The notes beneath the pieces are model-generated. The model had not been told where the DNA came from. It saw only the letters and a list, made by a program, of their open reading frames with translations, and searched no databases. From WTGU01 sp965200925 (lineage in GTDB: Bacteria > Pseudomonadota > Alphaproteobacteria > UBA828): a DNA stretch of 64,000 nucleotides. The DNA lies in the NCBI GenBank assembly GCA_965200925.1, contig OZ241738.1, forward strand, positions 1 to 64,000. Reading direction: 5' to 3'. The position numbers and the translations under genes were made by a program. Shown here piece by piece: positions 1 to 8,035 of the stretch (the stretch's first letter is position 1; each line of letters begins with the position of its first letter).

Positions 1-2
1 AG

Positions 3-440
3 GTTGCTGGCGTGAAGACCGATGTCGCTGGCGTGAAGACCGAGGTTGCCCACCTGAAGACCGAGGTTGCTGGCGTGAAGACCGATGTCGCCAGCGTGAA
101 GAGCGAGGTTGCCCACCTGAAGACCGAGGTCGCCGGCGTAAAGAGCGAGGTTGCCCACCTGAAGACCGAGGTTGTCGGCGTGAAGGGCGAGGTTGCCCAC
201 CTGAAGACCGAGGTTGTCGGCGTGAAGAGCGAGGTTGCCGGCGTGAAGGCCGAGGTCGCCGACGTGAGGAAAGACGTCTCACGTCTCGACGGCAGGCTTG
301 GGAGGCTTGAAGAGAAGGTCGAGACCCGCGCCGCCAAGGCGGACTTGTTCAAGGTCGCGCTCGGCGTGGTCGTGGCGCAGACGACCTTGACCGTCGCCCT
401 GACGGTCGCGCTGATCGAACTCATCGGCGGCGCGCGCTGA
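3..440 (+). CDS. Heptad-repeat coiled-coil protein with C-terminal membrane segment (5' end outside window)
   Basis: The reading frame is open to the left edge of the window, so the 5' end is probably missing; the first in-frame start seen is GTG at 12. About 85 residues are seven-residue repeats of the type GVKTEVA/HLKTEVA, with Val/Leu at the a/d positions and Lys/Glu at the flanks, as expected of a long parallel coiled coil. A more ordinary charged helix follows (RLDGRLGRLEEKVE). A hydrophobic stretch (VALGVVVAQTTLTVALTVALIELI) near the C-terminus looks like one membrane anchor, with the coil on one side of the membrane. The DNA of the coil is itself a 21/42-nt tandem repeat and could vary in copy number. 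No enzymatic domain is visible. It lies 78 nt upstream of the pentapeptide-repeat gene on the same strand, so they may form one cassette. Function unknown. Confidence 0.7.
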   Translation, partial: VAGVKTDVAGVKTEVAHLKTEVAGVKTDVASVKSEVAHLKTEVAGVKSEVAHLKTEVVGVKGEVAHLKTEVVGVKSEVAGVKAEVADVRKDVSRLDGRLGRLEEKVETRAAKADLFKVALGVVVAQTTLTVALTVALIELIGGAR

Positions 441-518
441 ACGCTGGCCCATCGGGCGATCGGCGGTTCCCGTCGTGGCGGAGGGCGGCGGCCGGCGGTA
501 GATGCGCGGAACCGGATC

Positions 519-1916
519 GTGACGGCGCTGAAATCCATTCCCCGGTTGGTCCGGGGGCGTATTCTGCTGGTTCTCGTCGCCCTGCTGATCGGTCTGCTCG
601 TGGTCTTTCTGGCCGTCGGGGGCTTCGACGACCCGACATGGGCCGATCGTTTCTTCGGCCCGGCGGAGAAATTTCGGGTTCTGGAGTTTCTCGGCGTCGC
701 CATGGGCGGCGTGCTGCTCGCCATCGGGGCCGTGATCGCGCACAAGCGTGCCGTGGCGCTGGAGGATGCGGCGAAGGCGCAAGCTCGGGCGGCGGAGGCG
801 CAGGCCGGGGCGGCGCAGGCGCAGGCGGAAGCCAACAAGGGCGCGGAGGACGGGCGGCGGCAGGAGCGGCTGAAGAACGCCATTGAGCATCTGGGCCACG
901 CTTCGGATTCGGTGCGCCTGGGCGGGGCCTACGAGCTCTTCCATCTGGCGCAGGACATCGACTATCTGCACCAGACGGTGCTGGACATCCTCTGCGCCCA
1001 CATCCGCCGGACGACGGGGGAAGTGGAATACCGGAAGGAGCATCGAGCTAAACCTTCGGAGGAGATACAGAGTTTGTTGACGCTGCTATTCGTTCGGGAA
1101 TATGCGACATTCAAGGGTTGTCGTATCGATTTGCAGGGAAGTTGGCTGAATGGGGTCGTTCTCCATCAAGCACACCTGCGAGGAGCAGACCTTTCCAGGA
1201 CACACTTGCAAGGGGCGGAGCTTCGCGAGGCGCATCTGCAAGGAGCGGAGCTTCGCGAGGCGCATCTGCAAGGAGCGGAGCTTCGCGAGGCGCATCTGCA
1301 AGGGGCGTACCTTCGCGGGGCATATCTGCAAGGGGCGGATCTTTTTGAGGCTCATCTGCAAGGGGTGGAGCTTCTTTATTCGCATCTGCAAGGGGCGGAG
1401 CTTCGCGGGGCACATCTGCAAGGGGCGGATCTTCGCGGGGCGCATCTGCAAGGAGCGGGACTTTCCGCGGCGCATCTGCAAGGGGCGCACCTTCTCGGGG
1501 CGTATCTGCAAGGAGCGTACCTTCTCGGGGCACATCTGCAAGGAGCTGCATGCGATATATTCGAGCCGTCGTTTGCGGCGCGCATTCGCCAGAGAATCGA
1601 TCTGGAAAGCGACCTGTCGCGGGTGACATTCGCAGGCGGGTTGAGTCGGGAAAACGTGGACTCTCTCGTCAAGGACATGCCCGGCGAAAAGGCGGAAGCG
1701 TTGCGGCGGCAACTGAAACCGCATATTGACAAGCCGGCAATCCGTGGACTGCCGGAAGGCATCGAAGACGAGATCGAAGCCTACTACATCGTGAGCGGAG
1801 TCTACACGATGATAGGAGAAGACGAGATCGGAGCCTACACGGCGGAAGAGGCCGAGCAGTGGATTGCTGAATATGAGGAAGCCATGGGGGAGCGCCCGGA
1901 GGCGGGCGAGGGATAG
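519..1916 (+). CDS. Membrane-anchored pentapeptide-repeat protein
   Basis: 465 residues from a GTG start; the ATG at 502 runs quickly into a stop. Two hydrophobic segments (about residues 13-35 and 55-75) are followed by an Ala/Glu/Gln-rich coiled coil (about 78-120). Next is a helical segment containing LKNAIEHLGHASDSVRLGG, which I associate with a family of bacterial pentapeptide-repeat proteins. Residues about 205-343 form a right-handed beta-helix of pentapeptides arranged as ten-residue units (H/Y-L-Q-G-A-x-L-x-x-A). A charged non-repeat C-terminus follows, with a twice-repeated acidic segment (EDEIEAYYIVSG/EDEIGAYTAEE). The stop is 3 nt before the methyltransferase ATG, which implies translational coupling. 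Pentapeptide proteins have varied roles (DNA mimicry, scaffolding). The membrane anchor argues for a scaffold, but the role is not known. Confidence 0.85.
   Translation: MTALKSIPRLVRGRILLVLVALLIGLLVVFLAVGGFDDPTWADRFFGPAEKFRVLEFLGVAMGGVLLAIGAVIAHKRAVALEDAAKAQARAAEAQAGAAQAQAEANKGAEDGRRQERLKNAIEHLGHASDSVRLGGAYELFHLAQDIDYLHQTVLDILCAHIRRTTGEVEYRKEHRAKPSEEIQSLLTLLFVREYATFKGCRIDLQGSWLNGVVLHQAHLRGADLSRTHLQGAELREAHLQGAELREAHLQGAELREAHLQGAYLRGAYLQGADLFEAHLQGVELLYSHLQGAELRGAHLQGADLRGAHLQGAGLSAAHLQGAHLLGAYLQGAYLLGAHLQGAACDIFEPSFAARIRQRIDLESDLSRVTFAGGLSRENVDSLVKDMPGEKAEALRRQLKPHIDKPAIRGLPEGIEDEIEAYYIVSGVYTMIGEDEIGAYTAEEAEQWIAEYEEAMGERPEAGEG
1173..1547 (+). repeat. 30-bp tandem repeats inside the pentapeptide-repeat gene
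   Basis: Twelve full 30-bp units (1173-1532) plus part of a thirteenth encode the ten-residue motif HLQGAxLRxA. Three consecutive units at 1203-1292 are almost identical in DNA sequence (core CATCTGCAAGGAGCGGAGCT). This points to recent duplication or gene conversion and to possible copy-number variation. More divergent pentapeptides precede the array from about 1131. Confidence 0.9.
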
Positions 1917-1919
1917 GCG

Positions 1920-3449
1920 ATGCCGACGTTGCACTGGTTGACGCGGGAGGCGGACGTCGGGGCGGCGGGGCGGGCGCCCTATCGGCTGCTGGAGGAGGCG
2001 CCGGGGCTTTCCGCCGGGGAGGCGGAGGCGGCGAACATGCTGATCCAGGGGGACAACCTGGAGGCGCTGAAGGCGCTGCTGCCGTTCTATGCCGGTCGGG
2101 TGAAATGCGTCTACATCGACCCGCCCTACAACACGCGCTCGGCGTTTGCGCATTACGACGACAATCTGGAGCATGCGACGTGGCTCTCCCTGATGTGGCC
2201 GCGCCTGGAGCTGCTGCGCGACCTGCTGGCGGAAGACGGCTCGATCTGGGTTTCCATCGACGACCACGAGGCGCATTATCTCAAGGTCGTCATGGATGAA
2301 GTGTTCGGACGCACTAATTTCATCGCGAATTTCGTTTGGCAAAAGAAATACACGCGCGCGAACGACGCGACGTTCGTGAGCGACAATCACGACCATATAA
2401 TCTGCTTCTCTAAAGATCGTGAGAGCTCGTCGTTTCGAGGGATGCAGAGAGATGAAAAACAGAATAAGGCATACAAGAACCCGGATAATGATTCTCGTGG
2501 ACCATGGAAATCGACTCCGTTGCATGCGAAAAGCGGAAAAGAAAAGAATCGATATTCCTACACCTTCTCCAACGGAGTCACCTGGACTCCTCCGGTCGGC
2601 ACCTATCATCGGTTCAGCAGAGACACACTCGCGGAGCTCGACCGCACCGGGCAACTGTGGTTCGGGGCGAAGGGGGATGCGACGCCTTCGCGAAAGTCGT
2701 ACCTGTCGCAAGTGAAGCAAACGGTGGTTCCGGTCACGGTGTGGCTGTACGACGAGTTCGGCAGCAACCACGACGCCAAGAACGAGAACCGCGCCGTATT
2801 GCCGAATGCCTATTTCGATACCCCGAAGCCCGAGAAGCTCTTGGGGCGTATTCTCGAGATCGCCACCGCCCCGGGCGATCTCGTGCTCGACTCCTTCCTC
2901 GGTTCCGGAACCACCGCCGCCGTCGCGCACAAGATGAACCGACAATGGATCGGCGTCGAAATGGGCGAGCACGCCGTCACCCATTGCGCCCCACGCCTCA
3001 CCAAGGTCATCGAGGGCGAACAGGGCGGCATCTCCAAGGCCGTCGGATGGCAGGGCGGCGGCGGTTTCCGATTCTATCGCTTGGGCCCGCCCGCCTTCGA
3101 CGAGAACGGCCGCATCTGCCCGGACGTGCGCTTCCCCCTCCTCGCCGCCCACCTCTGGTTCGCCGAAACCGGCCGGCCCTGGCAGGCACCGGCGGAACCC
3201 TCCCCCTTCCTCGGGGCGCACGAAGGCCGGGGCTACGCGCTGCTCTACAACGGCATCCTGGGCGACCGCTCCGCCGGCGGCGGCAACGTGCTGACGAAGA
3301 AGACGCTGGGGCAGGTCCGCGCGGCGGCGGGCGGCTTCGGGGGTCCGCTTACCGTCTATGCGGCGCGTTCGATGCTGGGGAGGGCGGCGCTGAAGGCGGC
3401 CGGGCTTTCCTTCAAGCAGACCCCCTACGACGTGGCCGCGCGCGCCTGA
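1920..3449 (+). CDS. Site-specific adenine DNA methyltransferase, beta class (type III Mod-like), no Res partner
   Basis: 509 residues. The catalytic motif IV DPPYNT (residues 67-72) comes before the AdoMet-binding motif FLGSGTT (about 326-332). That order defines beta-class N6-adenine methyltransferases, including Mod subunits of type III restriction systems. The segment between the motifs (about residues 125-300) should carry the target-recognition domain, and its DNA is noticeably richer in A+T than the ends. The C-terminus ending in FKQTPYDVAARA looks natural, so the protein appears intact. A type III system would have a helicase-nuclease (Res) gene next; instead a convergent nagA follows after 10 nt. 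It is therefore an orphan methylase or a degenerate system in an operon with the pentapeptide-repeat protein. Methylation specificity cannot be read from sequence. Confidence 0.88.
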   Translation: MPTLHWLTREADVGAAGRAPYRLLEEAPGLSAGEAEAANMLIQGDNLEALKALLPFYAGRVKCVYIDPPYNTRSAFAHYDDNLEHATWLSLMWPRLELLRDLLAEDGSIWVSIDDHEAHYLKVVMDEVFGRTNFIANFVWQKKYTRANDATFVSDNHDHIICFSKDRESSSFRGMQRDEKQNKAYKNPDNDSRGPWKSTPLHAKSGKEKNRYSYTFSNGVTWTPPVGTYHRFSRDTLAELDRTGQLWFGAKGDATPSRKSYLSQVKQTVVPVTVWLYDEFGSNHDAKNENRAVLPNAYFDTPKPEKLLGRILEIATAPGDLVLDSFLGSGTTAAVAHKMNRQWIGVEMGEHAVTHCAPRLTKVIEGEQGGISKAVGWQGGGGFRFYRLGPPAFDENGRICPDVRFPLLAAHLWFAETGRPWQAPAEPSPFLGAHEGRGYALLYNGILGDRSAGGGNVLTKKTLGQVRAAAGGFGGPLTVYAARSMLGRAALKAAGLSFKQTPYDVAARA

Positions 3450-3459
3450 AGGGGCGCCC

Positions 3460-4635
3460 TTACCGGGCTTCCGCTCCGGGCGCGCGGGCGCCGGCGATCC
3501 AGGTCGCGCGCACCTGAAGCGCGTCGTCGAGCCACGCCAGATCCGCCCGCAGGCCGGGGGCGAGGCGGCCGCGCTCGTCGGCCACGCCCAGGAAATCCGC
3601 GGGCCAGGCCGTCGCCATGGCGAGCGCCTCCGCGAGCGGGATGCCGACGCGGGAGACGCAGTTCCGCACCGCCCGCCCCATGTCGAGCAGCGAGCCGGCG
3701 AGGCGGCCCTCGGAATCACGCAAGGCGCCGCCGTCCACGCGGACGGCCCGGCCGGCGAGACGGCATTCGCACATCCGCTCGGGCACGCCCACCGGCGCCA
3801 TCGAGTCGGAGACCAGGAAGAGCCGGCCGCGCGGCTTCGCGCGCCAGGCGATGCGCAGCGCGTCCCAATGCACGTGGATGCCGTCGGCCACGATGCCGCA
3901 AGCGAGCCCGTCGCGGGCCAGCGCGGCGCCGACGGTGCCCGGCGCCCGGTGGTGGAGCGGGCGCATGGCGTTGAAGAGATGCGTCACCCCGGTCAGGCCG
4001 CGCGCCGCCGCCGCGTCGAGCATGGCCCCGTCGGCCTCGGTGTGGCCGGCGGCGACCACCGCGCCGCGCGCGACGAGGGCGGCGATGTCGCCCGGCGCGA
4101 CGCATTCCGGCGCCAGGGTGATCAAAGTCCGGCCGGTGCCGGACGACGTCAGCAGGTCCAGGTCGCCCGCGCCGAGGGGCCGCACGGCCGCCGCGTCGTG
4201 CGCGCCCCGCCGCGCCGGGTTGAGGTGCGGCCCTTCGAAATGGAGGCCGAGAACTCCCGGCAGCCCCGCGTCGCGCGCGGCGCGGACCGCTTCCACCGCC
4301 CGGACCATGCCGGCGCGCGGGCCGGAGACGAAGGTCGGCAGGAAACCCGTGGTGCCGAAGGCGCGGTGCGCGCGGCCGATGACGCGGAGGCTCTCCACGT
4401 CCGGCGCGTCGGTGAAGGTCGCGCCGCCGCCGCCGTTGACCTGGAGGTCGATGAACCCGGCGGCGAGCGTCCCGCCCGCGAGGGTCGTCACCCGCGCACC
4501 GGCGGGGACGGAATCGGCCGGCACGATGTCGCGGATGACGCCGCCCGCCGTGAGCAGCGCCCGTCCGCGCCGTAGCCCGTCGGGCGTGTGCAGCGCGGCG
4601 CCGACCAGCGCCTCGACGGGGCCGCTACCGGCCAT
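3460..4635 (-). CDS. nagA: N-acetylglucosamine-6-phosphate deacetylase
   Basis: 391 residues of the amidohydrolase superfamily. NagA removes the acetyl group from GlcNAc-6-phosphate to give glucosamine-6-phosphate in amino-sugar and cell-wall recycling. Visible motifs are GFIDLQVNG near the start of the barrel, HFEGPHLNP (metal-binding Glu and substrate contacts), AAGHTEADG and THLFNAM (metal-binding histidines), and VSDSMAP (catalytic Asp). Length is usual for the family. There is no nagB, transporter or GntR regulator beside it, so it is a stand-alone gene, divergent from the oxidoreductase gene across 75 nt that must hold both promoters. It converges on the methyltransferase gene. Confidence 0.93.
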   Translation of the reverse strand: MAGSGPVEALVGAALHTPDGLRRGRALLTAGGVIRDIVPADSVPAGARVTTLAGGTLAAGFIDLQVNGGGGATFTDAPDVESLRVIGRAHRAFGTTGFLPTFVSGPRAGMVRAVEAVRAARDAGLPGVLGLHFEGPHLNPARRGAHDAAAVRPLGAGDLDLLTSSGTGRTLITLAPECVAPGDIAALVARGAVVAAGHTEADGAMLDAAAARGLTGVTHLFNAMRPLHHRAPGTVGAALARDGLACGIVADGIHVHWDALRIAWRAKPRGRLFLVSDSMAPVGVPERMCECRLAGRAVRVDGGALRDSEGRLAGSLLDMGRAVRNCVSRVGIPLAEALAMATAWPADFLGVADERGRLAPGLRADLAWLDDALQVRATWIAGARAPGAEAR

Positions 4636-4710
4636 CGACCGGAAGCCGGTTCGCCCCCGGCGGGCGCGGTGATAGTGTCGGGCCGGCCTTCACGGAAGCG
4701 GGTGTAAGCC

Positions 4711-5691
4711 ATGCTGCGCGCGGCCTCAATCGGAATGGGCTGGTGGTCCGACGAACTCGCCGATGCCGTGCAGGGCAGGTCGGCGGCGATCCGCATCGTC
4801 ACCTGCTTCACGCGCTCGCCGGGGAAGCGCGCGGCCTTCGCCGGGAAATACGGGACGACCGCGCACGATTCCTACGAGGCGGTGCTGGCCGACGATGGCG
4901 TCGATGCCGTCCTCCTGACCACGCCGCATTCGGCGCACGCCGGGCAGGTGATGGCGGCGGCCGCGGCGGGCAAGCACGTCTTCGTCGAGAAGCCGTTCAC
5001 CCTGAGTCGGGCGAGCGCGCAGGCGGCGGCGGAGGCCTGCGCGCAGGCCGGCGTGGTGCTCGCGGTCGGGCACAACCGGCGCTACCACGGCGCGACGCGC
5101 GCGCTGAAGGCAATGCTGGAGGGGGGCGCGCTCGGCACGATCCTTCATGCGGAGGCGAATTTCTCCGTCCCCAGCGCGTTGACCTACCCGCCCGACCTGT
5201 GGCGGGCCAGCCGCGTCGAGAGCCCGGCAGGCTCGATCACCGCGCTCGGCATCCACATGATCGACGCCCTGATCCACCTGCTCGGGCCGGTCGCGCGGGT
5301 CGCCGCGCAGGCCCATCGGCGGGCCGTCCCGGTCGATATCGACGACACGACCTCGGCGCTGTTCACTTTCGACTCCGGCGTCTCGGCCTATCTCGGCACC
5401 TTCTTTGCCTGCCCCCACACCTCCTTCATCAACGTCTACGGCACCGGCGGCAACGCCCGCGCCGGGATCGACGGCAACCGCCTCACCGTCCAGCCGGCAG
5501 ACGGCGAGGCGCGGGAGGAGCCGGTCGCGCCGCAAGACACGCTGCGGCAGGCGCTCGAGGAGTTCGCCGCGTCTTGCGCCGGCACGGCGCGCTTCTCCGT
5601 GGCGCCCGAGGAGGCGGTGCACGGCATCGCCGTCATGGAGGCGCTGGTGGAGGCCGCCGCGTCCGGCGCATGGGTCGCGGTCGCCCGTTGA
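4711..5691 (+). CDS. Gfo/Idh/MocA family NAD(P)-dependent oxidoreductase
   Basis: 326 residues. The N-terminal Rossmann fold starts ASIGMGWWSDE (dinucleotide-binding glycines) and contains the family signature VEKPF (EKP at 93-95). The C-terminal half is the alpha/beta substrate and dimerisation domain of the family (GSITALGIHMIDALIHLLGPV). These enzymes oxidise or reduce hydroxyl groups of sugars, inositols and related compounds; the substrate is not predictable here. It is followed after 8 nt by the hydroxyproline epimerase-family gene, so the two are co-transcribed, hinting at a common hydroxy-acid or imino-acid pathway. The start ATG at 4711 sits right at the fold's first strand. Confidence 0.9.
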   Translation: MLRAASIGMGWWSDELADAVQGRSAAIRIVTCFTRSPGKRAAFAGKYGTTAHDSYEAVLADDGVDAVLLTTPHSAHAGQVMAAAAAGKHVFVEKPFTLSRASAQAAAEACAQAGVVLAVGHNRRYHGATRALKAMLEGGALGTILHAEANFSVPSALTYPPDLWRASRVESPAGSITALGIHMIDALIHLLGPVARVAAQAHRRAVPVDIDDTTSALFTFDSGVSAYLGTFFACPHTSFINVYGTGGNARAGIDGNRLTVQPADGEAREEPVAPQDTLRQALEEFAASCAGTARFSVAPEEAVHGIAVMEALVEAAASGAWVAVAR

Positions 5692-5699
5692 GCCCGGCC

Positions 5700-6704
5700 A
5701 TGGGCGCGCGCCACACGTTCTTCTGCATCGACGGCCACACCTGCGGCAATCCGGTGCGCGTGGTGGCCGGCGGCGCGCCGCCGCTGGCGGGTGCCACCAT
5801 GAGCGAACGGCGCGAACGGTTCCGCCGCGACCACGACTGGATCCGGCGCGCGCTCATGTTCGAGCCGCGCGGCCACGACCTGATGTCGGGCGCGCTGCTC
5901 TATCCGCCGCTCTCCGCCGACGCCGACCTGGCGTTGATCTTCATCGAGACCACGGGCTGCCTGCCGATGTGCGGCCACGGCGCCATCGGCACGGTGACGA
6001 TCGCCCTCGAACACGGCCTCGTCGCCCCGCGGACGGAGGGCGTGGTCGTCCTCGACGCCCCGGCGGGCCGGGTGGAGGCGCGCTACCGCCGCGAGGGCGG
6101 GCGCGTCGCGGCCGTGCGCCTCGTCAACGTGCCGAGCTTCCTCGCCCAGGCGGAGGTGGCGGTGGACTGCCCCGGCCTGGGCCCGCTCTCCGTCGACATC
6201 GCCTATGGCGGCAATTTCTATGCCATCGTGGAGCCGCAGCCGCACTATGCGGGGCTGGAGGCGTTCTCGGCGGCGGCGCTCGTCGCCATGAGCCCGGGTC
6301 TCCGCGAGGCCTGCAACCGGGCCGTCGATTGCGTCCACCCCGACGACCCCTCGATCGCGGGCGTCAGCCACGTGATGTGGACGGGCGCGCCGCGGCACGC
6401 AAGCGCCCACGGGCGGAACGCCGTCTTCTACGGCTCGGGCGCGCTCGACCGCTCGCCCTGCGGCACCGGCACCTCCGCGCGGATGGCGCAATGGGCGGCG
6501 CAAGGGCGGCTCGCGCCGGGGGACGAGTTCGTACACGAGAGCATCGTCGGCAGCCTCTTCCATTGCCGCGTCGAGCGCACCGCCAGGGTGGGCGGCCGCG
6601 ACGCCATCGTGCCGAGCGTGGAGGGCTGGGCGCGCGTCACCGGCCTCAACACCATCTTCGTGGACGACGACGACCCCTTCGCCCACGGCTTCCAGGTGAC
6701 GTGA
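5700..6704 (+). CDS. 4-hydroxyproline 2-epimerase / proline racemase family protein
   Basis: 334 residues from ATG 5700; the frame stays open far upstream but that part is antisense-like filler. Both catalytic cysteines are present: Cys91 in LPMCGHGAIG and Cys254 in DRSPCGTGTSA. This two-Cys pattern fits cofactor-independent 4-hydroxyproline 2-epimerases and proline racemases, not trans-3-hydroxyproline dehydratases, which carry Thr at the second site. The expected reaction is trans-4-hydroxy-L-proline to cis-4-hydroxy-D-proline, the first step of hydroxyproline breakdown. It is the second gene of a pair with the Gfo/Idh/MocA oxidoreductase. Dedicated D-hydroxyproline oxidase and deaminase genes are not in the window. 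Epimerase versus racemase is not settled by sequence alone. Confidence 0.88.
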   Translation: MGARHTFFCIDGHTCGNPVRVVAGGAPPLAGATMSERRERFRRDHDWIRRALMFEPRGHDLMSGALLYPPLSADADLALIFIETTGCLPMCGHGAIGTVTIALEHGLVAPRTEGVVVLDAPAGRVEARYRREGGRVAAVRLVNVPSFLAQAEVAVDCPGLGPLSVDIAYGGNFYAIVEPQPHYAGLEAFSAAALVAMSPGLREACNRAVDCVHPDDPSIAGVSHVMWTGAPRHASAHGRNAVFYGSGALDRSPCGTGTSARMAQWAAQGRLAPGDEFVHESIVGSLFHCRVERTARVGGRDAIVPSVEGWARVTGLNTIFVDDDDPFAHGFQVT

Positions 6705-6799
6705 GCGCGGCCCGTTTGATGCACGCGCCGCGAAGCATGGCAGCCGGCGACAGGGGGGCGGATATGGGGTAGCGTGCGCGGCCTGAAACGGGAGCCGCC

Positions 6800-8035
6800 G
6801 TGAACGCGATCCTCAAGGGCCTGCGCGTGGTCGAGGGGTCGGCCTTCGTCGCCGCGCCGCTCTGCGGCATGACCCTCGCCCAGCTGGGGGCGGACGTGAT
6901 CCGCTTCGACCCGATCGAAGGCGGCCTCGACTATCGGCGCTGGCCGGTCGCCGGCGACAACGCCAGCCTCTACTGGGCCGGGATGAACAAGGGCAAGCGC
7001 TCGTTCGCCGTCAACCTGCGCGAGGCGGAGGGGCGGGAACTGGTCGCGGCGCTCATCGCCGCGCCGGGGCCGGAGGCCGGGATCTTCCTCACCAACCTCC
7101 AGATCGGGGACTGGCTCTCCTACGAGACCCTGCGCGCCCGGCGCGCCGACCTCATCATGCTGCGCATCGTCGGCAACCCGGACGGCGCGGTGGCGGTCGA
7201 TTACACCGTGAACGCGCGCATGGGCTGGCCCTTCGTGACCGGCCCGGCCTCCCTCGCCGAGCCCGTCAACAACGTCCTGCCGGGCTGGGACCTGACCTGC
7301 GGCCTGACCGCCGCCGTCGGCCTGCTGGCGGCCGAGCGCCACCGCGCACGCACCGGCGAGGGGCAGCTCGTGCGGCTCAGCCTGGCCGACGTGGCCTACC
7401 ACATCACCGGCTCGCTCGGCTGTATCGGCGACGCCGAGATCAACGGCGCCGAGCGCCCGCGTATCGGCAACGACATGTACGGCACCTTCGGCGGCGACTT
7501 CCCGACGCGCGACGGCAGGCGTCTCATGCTGGTGGTGGTGACGCCGCGCCATGTCCGGGCGCTTGGCCGGGCCACCGGGCTGGCCCAGGCGTTCGCCGCC
7601 ATCGAGAAGACGCGGGGAGTCGACCTCGCGGACGAGGCGGACCGCTGGAAGGTGCGCGCCGCGCTGCGCGCCCTGCTGGCGCCCTGGTTCGCGGCGCGCA
7701 CCCTGGAGGAAGCCGGCGAGAGCTTGGACGCGGCCGGCCTTCTCTGGGGGCCGTTCCGCACCTATGGCCAGATGCTGGCGGAGGACCCGTTCTGCTCGAC
7801 GGCCAATCCCCTCTTCCAGACGATCGACCAACCGGGAATCGGGCCGCTGCTCACGCCGGGTTCGCCCCTCGATTTCGCCGCCGCGCCGCGCGGTGCGGTC
7901 GCGCCGGGGCCGGTGCTCGGCCAGCACACGGACGAGATTCTCGCCGAGCTGCTGGGCCTGGGCGACGGCGCCATCGGCCGGCTGCACGACCGGGGCATCG
8001 TCGCCGGGGCGTCGGAGGAGGCTCAAACACCCTGA
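6800..8035 (+). CDS. mct: 2-methylfumaryl-CoA isomerase-like family III CoA-transferase
   Basis: 411 residues of the CaiB/BaiF (family III) CoA-transferases. The N-terminus (LKGLRVVEGSAFVAAPLCG, MTLAQLGADVIRFDPI, GLDYRRWPV, WAGMNKGKRS) and C-terminus (QPGIGPLLTPGSPLDF, GRLHDRGIVAG) match my memory of mesaconyl-CoA C1-C4 CoA transferase (Mct) far better than formyl-CoA or carnitine transferases. Mct moves CoA within 2-methylfumaryl-CoA, an intramolecular step of the 3-hydroxypropionate bicycle and of related glyoxylate or propionate assimilation. Asp164 in PGWDLTCG is the likely catalytic aspartate. The start is GTG 6800 with a GGGAG site about 6 nt upstream. No mch, meh or mcl genes are nearby. 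The general family call is very secure; the Mct assignment is by recollection. Confidence 0.85.
   Translation: MNAILKGLRVVEGSAFVAAPLCGMTLAQLGADVIRFDPIEGGLDYRRWPVAGDNASLYWAGMNKGKRSFAVNLREAEGRELVAALIAAPGPEAGIFLTNLQIGDWLSYETLRARRADLIMLRIVGNPDGAVAVDYTVNARMGWPFVTGPASLAEPVNNVLPGWDLTCGLTAAVGLLAAERHRARTGEGQLVRLSLADVAYHITGSLGCIGDAEINGAERPRIGNDMYGTFGGDFPTRDGRRLMLVVVTPRHVRALGRATGLAQAFAAIEKTRGVDLADEADRWKVRAALRALLAPWFAARTLEEAGESLDAAGLLWGPFRTYGQMLAEDPFCSTANPLFQTIDQPGIGPLLTPGSPLDFAAAPRGAVAPGPVLGQHTDEILAELLGLGDGAIGRLHDRGIVAGASEEAQTP

Noticed and set aside
1173..1547. Regularly spaced repeats resembling a CRISPR array
   Set aside because: The period is 30 bp with no distinct spacers, and the units encode in-frame pentapeptide motifs.
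1086..3719. Long minus-strand frame opposite the pentapeptide-repeat and methyltransferase genes
   Set aside because: Both plus-strand genes have clear motifs; the minus frame has no domain and mirrors repeat DNA.
4743..5699. Upstream extension of the hydroxyproline epimerase frame
   Set aside because: It overlaps the well-supported oxidoreductase gene in another frame and is Arg-rich; family length and motif positions place the start at 5700.
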